Below the pieces are notes generated by a model. That model ran no database searches, had not been told where the DNA came from, and was given only the letters and a program-made list of their open reading frames with translations. DNA of 63,291 bases from Lingula anatina. Lineage: Eukaryota; Brachiopoda; Lingulata; Lingulida; Lingulidae. Positions 39,228 to 48,829 of the stretch are shown here, piece by piece. Where the stretch lies: contig NW_019775458.1 in NCBI RefSeq assembly GCF_001039355.2, positions 605,342-668,632 of the forward strand, in the 5' to 3' direction. Position 1 is the first letter of the stretch; each line of letters starts with the position of its first letter. The position numbers and the translations under genes were made by a program.

Positions 39228-39562
39228 AGGGATAATAACTCTTCGTATGAGATCTATATTTCACAATAAAAACATTGTGAATAACTCATAGAAATATAAT
39301 ATATTCTGTTTAATGACAAAAACAGCAGTTATAGCTATTATTCTGATATCTGAGCTTGTCTTCAGACCACATGACCTCCATTGATGGCTATACTCTGTTA
39401 AAATCTCTTAAGAGATTTTAACAAAAAAACAAACTTTTTAGGAAAAAACCAGGGAATAACTTTGAGTGTAAAAATGGATTCATTAACTATTGGTAAGTAC
39501 GGGAAAATTGTTTACTCCAGGAAAATTAATTTTTTTGGCCAAAACGAAGAGTTATTATCCCT
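39228..39562 (+). mobile_element. TTAA-flanked MITE, 335 bp
   Basis: Termini AGGGATAATAACTCTTCG and its complement, with perfect TTAA at 39224-39227 and 39563-39566. A perfect 26-nt palindrome centred on CTTAAG lies at 39397-39422. No coding capacity. TTAA target sites are characteristic of piggyBac elements, but the termini do not begin CCC as in classic piggyBac, so the superfamily is tentative. Confidence 0.92.
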
Positions 39563-39566
39563 TTAA

Positions 39567-40512
39567 TTTAAGGAAAAACATCTACTGGCCATGACGGACC
39601 ACTAAATTCACACATATTGAAAAATACACCAAATTTTACGAAATTTTACTGGCCTCGGGCGTCGGACTAGTGGCTATGCGCCTTACGTGATATCTGAAAT
39701 TATCGAGAACGGTGTGAATAAAACATAACTGACGATCGCGACAGACAGAACACAAACAAAAACGTTTCTTTCACTGTTTTAAAAATTTGAATATTTTTTC
39801 TTTTTAGAAGATTACGTTAGTAGGCAGTGACGAATGAACTTGCTAAGTCACTTTGCAAAGGAAATTGGAAGGGAACAAAAATAGTCTCCTCATTGTTTTA
39901 TCAAGCTATATGTCATATAATATTAAAATATTGACATCGTTCATTAGCCGGAGAATTGTGGTGATGGAAATCTTCCATACTGGGTTACAGTGAGGCACTT
40001 TGTTGCTCTTTTAGGATAAAGGCTGATCTGTTTCATTGTATATGTTCATAATTGCATCAGTAAAATAGCAATAAAATTCGTTAGAATTTTATTCCAATTG
40101 TTCATTTTAGTTTTATTGTTATTTTTAATGTTCACATGGTAGGAAATAGCGCTTTACTTCACTTGGGTGTGTGTGACATTCCTGATGGTCATAACAGGTC
40201 ACAATATTTTCTTTGCTTTTCCATAACAATTTCACTGTATATGTTTAGCACAGATATGGGGAATAGCGTGTCCTCCCATCCCCACCCCACCAGTCCCTAA
40301 ATGTACCATCGTGGAGTTCTTAGTTTAGCTAATGGACTACAGTGTGCCGCGCTGTTGGTACAAGTAGAGCCTCAACTTTTCTATATACAAATGCCAGGGA
40401 AAGTCCTCCATCTGAGGAAATCCGGCTTATTCTTACTACAAATTGTTCTGCAATCACCGTTTCACTAGGACAGAGCTAATAGCACTGACTTGGAATAATT
40501 GCTTCTAAATTT
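39567..40512. other. MRPL46 3' flank, no other gene seen
   Basis: AT-rich sequence between a MITE and the MRPL46 stop codon. It should contain the MRPL46 3' UTR; several TTTATT (minus-strand AATAAA) sites exist and none is preferred. Confidence 0.5.
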
Positions 40513-43500
40513 CTAAATGTCCATTAAAAATCTGGACACCCTATTACAATATCTTGGCTGCAAGAAGTCTTTAAGTTCGTCTTTTGTAACCCATCTGTAA
40601 TCTGTAACATCTGGATTTTCTTGTGAAAACTGTCCTCCAGAGAAAAAAGCATGAAAGAAAAATACCTGAAAAATAAATAAAATGTACACAATTTACAGTA
40701 AGCATAATATTCACACAATCAAATAATAATTATTATAATTATTTCTTAAATATGCATATCAAGTGAGTAGATATGTCAAATTATTGCCATGACTCTAAAA
40801 CAACAAAAAACAACTTATTATGTAATAATACTTTTAACTACTGTCATCTTCACCATATTGTAAACAACCTTGAAATGTGTTATTTTTACCTTGGCTCCTA
40901 CGATGTCACTTCTCAACTCTTTTGGGTATTTAAACTTGAAGAAACCACAGGGAGCATTGCCAATGATGACAGCTTGCAGGTTTGGTCCACAAGACGCACC
41001 AAGAGCTCTTCCTGCTGCCTAAAATGTGAAATACATTTCCCATGTAAAGAAGCTACAATGATGATTAGATGTCAAATTTACTTGCCTCTTGACTTTATCT
41101 GCACAAATAAATTTCTCTCAAATCCTCATAGATATGGTGTATGGTGACAGAGTTGGATTGGTGGCACCCAGGTGGCTTGTTTGCATATATAATACAGGGA
41201 TGGGACAGCAACATGCTAAAAGAGGAAGAAAATCCTCTTCCTCTCCTGAATTTAAACAATTTTTGATCATTTCACACAAAACCCAGCCACTTTCAAAGTC
41301 CCATTTCACATTTCACAAAAAGAGGACGAATTCAGCCAAAAGGGAAAAGAACCCCACCCCTACATACAGTCACTTTTATACAGCTATGTTCACAAAGTTA
41401 TTCACAGTTTTTCCTTGCCTGTTTCATGTCTTCATTCCTTTTTACGGCACTGTATGGAAACAGCCATTTTGTAGTATTATCAATCTTATGTTGGAGTATC
41501 AGGAACAAAGACCTATCCAATTTTCTCTCGAGTGACTGAAGGTCATTCCTTGCATCTGCATCTGGATAATCAAAGCACGTACATGTAGTATAGCAGTATA
41601 ATAAATTTAAAATGATAAAGTTTTAAATTTTGAGAATTGGCTTTAACACTACCTTTAGTATGAAAGTGATGTGTTTGAAATACCTGGCAAGTGCTAATGA
41701 ATATATTATATATAATGTCATGCTGTTTTTAAACATACCTTTGGCCATGTTTTTATGAATTTATCTTTTTAGCTATCTAGTTTTATGTATCTGCATACCT
41801 ACTTTCTGTGAAAAATAATATGTTCATGATGTTCTTAAATTAAAGTCCTTCACATAGCTATATTTAATGTGAATTTTACACAATTTTCCCTCAATCACCA
41901 TCCTATCAAAAATGACAAAATTTCAGTCTATATGCTCTTTTACAAGTTCTTAATGTCTATTTTGAACATTACGAAAAAAAAATAAATAAATAACCAGTTT
42001 TCATCTCTGTTATGAGAGTGGTCCAAAATTCTAAACTTACAATTCAAGATACTTATTGGTAAAATTGGCAGTTTTGTCAGCAATTTTGGATACAGTATAC
42101 CTTTCTGGTTTAAAAGGGAAATTGTGTAGATTTCGAGGAAAGTTTAATTCTTGCTAACTTAAAGGGATAATAACTCTTCGTATCAGATCTATATTTCACA
42201 ATAAAAACATTGTGAATAACTCATAGAAATATAATATATTCTGTTTTACCACAAAAGCGGCAGTTATAGCTATTATTCTGATATCTGAGCTTGTCTTTAG
42301 ACCACGTGACCTCCATTGATGGCTATACTCTGTTAAAATCTCTTAAGAGATTTTAACAAAAAACCAAACTTTTTAGAAAAAAACCAGGGACTAACTTTGA
42401 ATGTAAAACCATTGTTAAGTATGGAAAAATTGTTGTTTACTCCAGGAAAATTCATTTTTTGGCCAAAAACGAAGAGTTATTATCCCTTTAGGATCTAGCC
42501 CTCATTTGTGCGACTTGCCTGTCAATCTACCAGCTGGAGTGAAAAATGCCAGTTCTTTGGCCCAAGCCTTTTCTAAGTCTGAAGATAGTATCCTTCTATG
42601 TACAGCTTCCTCTTCTTCATCAACCTCCTGTAACCCCTTCTTTATCCTCTCCTGCTTCTTCATTTCTTGAGCAGCAAGATATTTCCTGGTGACAGAAAAA
42701 AAGCAAAAAAATTATCGTTATTTGAGAAAATTGTGAGCTATGACCAAACTGACAGAACTAGAAACTCATACGCAAACCATTTTCTGGTATCGTAAAGGAT
42801 TCTTTTAATAATCTGAGAAATACAGAGTCATTTAGAAAATTACACCCCATTTCCATAGATTAGATCGACCTACTTTAGATCGACCTAACTCCCTGGGGGT
42901 TCACGCTAAACAGCTGTCAGCCGGGCGGACACGAAAGTTAATTACCCTCTTACAGCTTGTAGTAGGCGGGACGGACATTTAAGTCGGATTATCTGAAAGT
43001 AATCTAGTGAGACTCCCCGCGGGGATAGATCGATCTAAAATCTATGGGAATAGAGCCTTAAAATACTCATATGGTCCCCTTTCACAAAACATCTGTAGCC
43101 ATGCATGTAATTAGTCTTAACTTTAAAGCAATTTTTAGAACCCATTCCCTTACCTAGATCGATCTAGCAGGACTGACGCATCTCCGAAGGATTTCTAAAT
43201 TTTATTCAGCTTAAGCGGCTCCGTTGTCATTTAGCAGCTTCAGTAGGTGTGCCAGACATCTAAGCTCCTTAATCTGAATGCAATTTAGCAAGAAACCCCT
43301 TGGAGATGGGTCGATCCTGCTAGATTGATCTAGGTATGGGAATGGGGTCTTAGTCTATTTTTACCCAAAATAAATCGGTATCAGTCAACAATGTGTAATG
43401 CTCTGTGTGTTTTAAACATAGAAGTACGTAAAAGATGCTACTAATGTTTCACCCCAGTTCTTCCTTCATTTAAAGCCAAGAATTTGTTAGACCAAATTTT

Positions 43501-45281
43501 TGGAATTTAACTTAAAAACCAATCCTCAGGTTCTCTTGTGAAATAAGTCCCAGTTAAAAAGCCATGCATCAAAGCTTAATTACAGTTATTTTACTGTATG
43601 ATGGCAACTGTAAAGTTAATAACTTGTCATTAATTGCTAATCACTCACATTCATTTACCCATCAATCATATCACTGTAGGCACGGAGACAAATATTTTTG
43701 AAAAATTAGCAGATAAATGATCTAGTTTTATATTTTACATTATATCAGAAATACAAGGATAAAGAGAGGTTTGATGCATGTTTGGCAAGTAAAGTGTACT
43801 GCTAGTCCCCCCCTCTCTCCCTCCATTAAAGTCATAATAACTCTTCGTATTGGCCAAAAATTGGATTTTCCTGGAGTAAACGGCAATTTTTCCCATACTT
43901 ACCAATGGTCAACGACCCCATTCCTGCATTTAAAGTTAGTCTAGGGTTTTTCCCTAAAAGTTTGGTTTTTTATTAAAATCTCTTAAGAGATTTTAACTGA
44001 CGGAGCCCTCTCTGACATTACATAGTCACACGATATTGAGCGATATTTTCTGGTGACCTACTTAAAACTGCGTAAGACAACAACAACACTCTGTAACAAT
44101 AATATAAGATTCATCAGATATTCGTCTTATTGCTCAAAATGCATTTATATCTACAATGTGTGCAATTCTGGGCTTTTCGTTATCCGACGCACTGTACAAA
44201 GACTCGCAACTTACGTTTGCAGATCGCATCAGTCGTTCCGCGCCATGTTATTTTGGTCTCGAATGAACGCAAGAATCCGCGTGACACCCAAATGTCATTG
44301 GCAACGAATGCCTTGACGACCGGGAAGAAAGGCATCGAAAGCCCTATTGACAAGCACAGATTTTAGTTTTACTACCATAACGGCCGTTTTAGTGGTAAAA
44401 TGCAATAGAATATATTTCCATGCGTTGTTTACAATGTATTTCTTGCTGAATTTTGAATCTCAAAGGAAGAGTTATTATTGCTTTAACTTTATGTTAACAA
44501 AAGAATGGCAGAAACAGGTTTGTTGAGGAAAAAAAAAAAACTGAAAACTTACTCCTCTGATTTTTGCCTTTTCTCATAGTCGCACACCAAACTTCTCTCA
44601 AATTCAATATCCCTGAAAATCTGTTCTACTTGTTGTTCTAACTCAGTCTTCTCACGACCAATCACAGGTCTTCTTTCTACACAAACTGCACTAACCAAAT
44701 CCCATCTCTCATTAGCTGTGCTGTTGCTGTCTGTACCCACTGTACTGGTCGTTCTTAATGCACTTTTCTGGATGCTGCCTGTAAATAATATTATTGGACA
44801 ATGGATATCACAAGTGAAACTAATAATGATACTGTGCAAAATATTTTCAAAACCTGCGGAATAAATAAATAAATTTAAAAAAAAAAACACTCCAGATTCT
44901 CATTNGAGATAGATAAGCATGATACTTAGATATATAAATTCTATTTTTATCGATATGGTGTAGAACAATAAAACATACGCTCTAAAACCGCCCTTCAACC
45001 GATATCAAACATTATATACAAATAAAAACAGAAATACAGCAAGTGATCGAGAATAGACCGTTTATAACACAATAGATTGATGGTGTTCAAAGGTAAAATG
45101 TTCTGGGAAATTACATAAAAATATACTTTTATGGCCAGGGGGAACAAAATCATTTTGAAAAAAAATAAAAATTTATGACCCGTTTTCGTGTCCTTACATT
45201 GTATTTTTAATGGGGCCATGGGCAAAACTCACCTGCCTCTAATACGAGAGGGATTAAAAAAACTAGACTATAATGATCCAT
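40513..45281 (-). CDS. MRPL46: Mitochondrial ribosomal protein L46 (mL46), one internal exon not found
   Basis: Exons in transcript order: 45281-45233 (tentative, 16 codons from ATG), 44778-44553, 42685-42519, 41018-40890, 40665-40513 (stop TAG). Recognisable pieces: NERWDLVSAVCVERRPVIG and EQIFRDIEFERSL near the N-terminus; SDLEKAWAKELAFF; IIGNAPCGFFKFKYP; then VFFFHAFFSGGQFS and RWVTKDELKDFLQPRY at the C-terminus, as in vertebrate MRPL46, a Nudix-like fold protein of the large mitoribosomal subunit. Exon 42685-42519 ends in phase 1 before a GC donor (GCAAGT), whereas exon 41018-40890 starts in phase 0, so they cannot be joined directly. About 49 residues of the family core should lie between them, and I cannot find them in 41019-42518. 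The tentative first exon fits in phase but is not obviously a mitochondrial targeting sequence. Confidence 0.88.
42163..42487 (+). mobile_element. TTAA-flanked MITE, 325 bp, in MRPL46 intron
   Basis: Same termini and central palindrome as the 39-kb copy. Left flank TTAA (42159-42162), right flank TTAG (42488-42491), one base mutated. It sits 31 bp from the 5' splice site of MRPL46 exon 42685-42519, inside the intron that should contain the missing exon. Confidence 0.9.
42843..43057. mobile_element. AGATCGATCT-type MITE, copy 1
   Basis: About 215 bp between CCCCATTTCCATAGATTAG and the complementary CTATGGGAATAG end; both ends contain AGATCGACCT/AGATCGATCT motifs. The interior matches, in reverse, the copy at 48608-48820 (CAGCCGGGCGGACACGAAAG and GGCGGGACGGACATTTAAG). 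Target duplication not clear. Confidence 0.75.
43139..43352. mobile_element. AGATCGATCT-type MITE, copy 2 (diverged)
   Basis: Ends CCCATTCCCTTACCTAGATC and GATCTAGGTATGGGAATGGG form the inverted termini. The interior is only distantly similar to the other two copies. It lies about 80 bp from copy 1, in the same MRPL46 intron. Confidence 0.7.
43830..44482 (-). mobile_element. Long TTAA-flanked relative of the MITE, 653 bp
   Basis: TTAA on both sides (43826-43829, 44483-44486). Left end matches the MITE in reverse up to and including the central CTTAAGAGATTTTAAC. Then come about 380 bp not found in the short copies, before a decayed matching right arm (ACGGCCGTTTTAGTGGTAAA, GGAAGAGTTATTATTGCT). 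It may carry extra sequence from a longer ancestor or a later insertion. Confidence 0.75.
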
Positions 45282-46250
45282 GGATCGTACAGCTGATACT
45301 AACTATTGATATTTCATCGGCAAATGTTTACAGAAATATTTTACGATCAAGTTCGTAGCATTATGCACCCGGTATGTACTGCTTTACAGAAAGCGTGTTA
45401 ACGGTACAAATACATGTAGCTATATAGTGTATACAAGTACGTCCATCTGCTCTGGACAATGTAATGGACTCATTACCCATCTTTACCGCTATATTTTACA
45501 CGATACGGGCAATGGTTGTGTTCTCCTGACCGCACACTGATTCAGAATTCGTTTGACGACCCGTATTTTACAGTTCGAAAGTTATAACATATTTGCGTCT
45601 GAGAAGTTTTTTTGCATTAAGATATTGTTCTTATTTGTCACTTTGACACATGTATACGCTAGATGTGCATGATAGGTCAGAGTAAACGAACGTCTTCGCA
45701 ATTTTCTGTTTTGGGCTGAAAAAAAAAAAACAAAAAAAACATGTAGCCTATAAGGCAGGCGCTTAGGCAGGTGTTCCATAGGTTTTAGATATGTCGAATG
45801 CAAACTTATTTTCAGCTGACGTGACTAAGCAAAACTGGCTTTATTCCTTTATGTAAGAAAAAAATTAATAATTAATAGGTCCTAACATAAATAGATACAG
45901 TACTTCTCAGATGGCCGCGATACGTAGGCTTATATATTCTGCTGATAGGCCTAACTGCTAAACAAGGGGGTGGTCGCATGCAGTGGTGCAGGAAAGCGGA
46001 GGTAGTAACGGCTGATGGTAACGGTGTGGGCGAGTAAACGGTGCGAGGGCCTATAAAAGGTAAAGGCCTATTTGGCGAGCGTAACATTTATATATATATA
46101 TATATATCCTTCTTAATAAATGCCAACCTTTTTCTTTTCACATTACGGTTTTTTAAAGGTCCATTTGTTATCTAAATATGTTTCGAAAAGAACTTTTCTG
46201 AACAAATTTGAAATTAACTTTAAATTCTTGCTAATCACTAGACGTGCGTT
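45282..46250. other. Upstream of MRPL46, no gene seen
   Basis: Likely contains the MRPL46 promoter near 45.3-45.5 kb. (TA)n at 46090-46107. No recognisable divergent gene; in particular I see nothing resembling MRPS11, the divergent neighbour of MRPL46 in vertebrates. Confidence 0.45.
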
Positions 46251-46258
46251 TCACTTAA

Positions 46259-46601
46259 AGGGATAATAACTCTTCGTATGAGATCTATATTTCACAATAA
46301 AAACATTGTGAACAACTCATAGAAATATAATATATTCTGTTTTACCACAAAAACGGCAGTTATAGCTTTTATTCTGATATCTGAGCTTGTCTTTAGACCA
46401 TGTGACCTCCATTGATGGCTATACTCTGTTATAATCTCTTAAGAGATTATAACAAAAAAACAAACTTTTTAAAAAAAAAAAAAAACCAGGGACTAACTTT
46501 GAATATAAAAATGGATTAAATAACCATTGGTTAGTATGGGAAAATTGTTGTTTTCTCCAGGAAAATTCATTTTTTGGCCAAAACGAAGAGTTATTATCCC
46601 T
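46259..46601 (+). mobile_element. TTAA-flanked MITE, 343 bp
   Basis: Same termini with perfect TTAA at 46255-46258 and 46602-46605. A poly-A expansion lies in its A-rich segment near 46470-46485. Confidence 0.92.
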
Positions 46602-46606
46602 TTAAG

Positions 46607-46774
46607 ATGTTCCTGGCGTCTGGCATAGGGGGCCTGAAGCCTACCTACCAGTACTTTGGCAGGAACCCAGCTGACGAATGTCTTCAGAGAATCGAGATAA
46701 TTAAAGGCCAGTCACTAATTAGACGGACATTGAGGAAAATTCCAACCTTTATTTCAAGGTCTTTGTCGTTTTAA
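46607..46774 (+). other. Short ORF of protein-like composition beside a MITE
   Basis: ATG at 46607 opens 55 codons beginning MFLASGIGGLKPTYQYFGRN, then PADECLQRIEII. It looks more like a fragment of a folded protein than random AT-rich sequence, but I cannot assign it and see no splice donor. Possibly an exon remnant. Confidence 0.2.
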
Positions 46775-46779
46775 AGATC

Positions 46780-47144
46780 TGAATTAATTGGGAAAGAATA
46801 GTAAATTTGAAGAAAATATATAGGCAAAGGATGTGTTTTGAATTACATGCACTGTACTGACTACACAGATTACACATACGTATTTACCCACAGAATACTT
46901 TCATTTTCAATTAAAAAGTTGGATCAGCAAACGTGTTTCAACAGCAGTCAGCAAGAGTGCCGTGCAAACGGCCCTCGAATTGCTACTTTCTGCGTTTGTG
47001 TTAAGACTTGCCATCATCTCCAACGAAAACCTTTGGGCTTCACCGCACGATTTCCGTGCTCACCCTCTTTTGTCATCATTTCGAAACTCATTGGAGAGTC
47101 TCGATCAAATAAGATCAAGTGTATCAAATATTGTAACAAAACCT

Positions 47145-47180
<36 letters not shown>

Positions 47181-48600
47181 CTTTTGTGGGAACCCACAAA
47201 AGCCGGAAAAGGAAGCTCTTTGAAACTGTATGCGCATGTCTGAAATGCATCCTGGGATACGACTTATTTTTAGTAACACTGCCGATCAGTTTAAAGCTGC
47301 GTGACGTCAAATTTAGCTTCAAAGCATTTGGGGCGAGTCACCGAGGTAGGTTCTATCGAAATACTCACACCAACACTTAACAGATTATGTCATGTTGTAT
47401 GTTGTCTACATTTTCCTTTGTGTGGCGGTTATTTAGTCTATGGATTAAGTCTAACAGGTGCTATTGTCGACCTCTTTCAGTAAAATTAGAAATTTGTTCA
47501 CTCCGGAGTGGAGAAGGCATGAAGTCGAACGGTTTTTACCCGTATCCTAATGGTTTATAAAAACCACTCCTTAATGCTATTGAAATGTGTACCATGATGT
47601 TTGAAATAGTCAACACGGCCTGTTTTATTCAATATTTCTATAGGTGTTCAACTGTAATTAATTAAGGGATGTTTTCAAACTTTCGAGATATTGTTTCGAG
47701 TATCTTCGGTAGAACATCCGTATAACAGATAACAAAAAACTGTTTATTTAATACTATAAACTCTCTCAGTAGTTGCTCTTGATATTTGACATTAGACTTG
47801 TAAATATTAGACCACAACCTTAGAAAGAGACAAAAGTGGTCTGCCTTGTGATATTTTCAGCACCCCTTTTAAACAAAGGTTGATTTGTTTGTCAACTATA
47901 TCAAAATATTCATTATTTAAAATTATCATACATAGTGAATGGGAAACTCCCGTTATCATACTGGGTCATCACTGATAGTTTCTTATCCAATAATTGATGT
48001 AGGTAGATTGGTATTCATTATCATTATCACTGTTCGCTGTTTATTCCTGGTTTTTGAGAGGAGACACTAGTGATATTACTACTTGCCAAGCCTACCTTTC
48101 CTTCCACCCACCCTATCTCTATTCACCCTATACCTACAGCACTCACCCCATGCCCCTTCTCCCATTTTACGTAACCTACTTCTCTTCATCCTGTATTCTA
48201 CTCTCCTTCCCCCCATCCCGCTTCTGCTCTTTACCCATCACCCCCTTTCCACTGGGCCTATGTCTCATCCCATCCAGCCATCATACCCTTCTACTCTTCT
48301 TCAAGCTTCATCTCACCCCTTCCACTTGCCCTCTCTCTCCATCTACCTTTTCAACCCACCTGTTCGTTCTGTCTATCCCCTTCTCCCCTTCTTGCCTCAC
48401 CCTTGTTTGGTGTCTACTGTTGGCATCATTAGCCCAAGTAATATATATGGGGAAGTGTATCTTCTTGTGGGGGTGGTAAATTTCTCTAGAATTTGAATGG
48501 TGGGGCAAAACAACAGGCAAGTGGTCTCTGGTCGTGACATCATAAGCTGTATTAAAGTATCGAAAAAAAAAGGTGTATTGTCTCTGTGGAATAGGGAGAC
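46780..48600. other. Intergenic, low-complexity stretches, no gene seen
   Basis: (GA)n at 47143-47176 and a C/T-rich block at 48083-48420 that gives long spurious ORFs from its pyrimidine bias. No conserved coding sequence recognised. Confidence 0.55.
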
Positions 48601-48607
48601 ATAGGCT

Positions 48608-48822
48608 GTATTCCCAGAGCTTTTAGATCGATCTATCTCCGCAGGGAGTCTCACTAGATTACTGTCAGATAATGCGGCTTAAATGTCCGTCCCGCCTACA
48701 ACAAGCTGTAAGGGGGTAATTAACTTTCGTGTCCGCCCGGCTGACAGCTATTTAGCGTGAACCCCCAGGGAGTTAGGTTGATCTAAAGTAGATCGATCTA
48801 ATCTCTGGAAATGGGGTCATAG
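48608..48822. mobile_element. AGATCGATCT-type MITE, copy 3
   Basis: Reverse-orientation near-copy of the element at 42843-43057. It runs from ATTCCCAGAGCTTTTAGATC to GATCTAATCTCTGGAAATGG, sharing TAGATCGATCTA motifs, the CCGCCCGGCTGACAGC block and ACTCACTAGATTACT-type segments. Confidence 0.78.
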
Positions 48823-48829
48823 CTATGGG

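Noticed and set aside
48054-48520. Open frames of about 140 codons in two frames
   Set aside because: C/T-rich low-complexity sequence is open in several frames; composition is Pro/Ser/Leu without conserved motifs.
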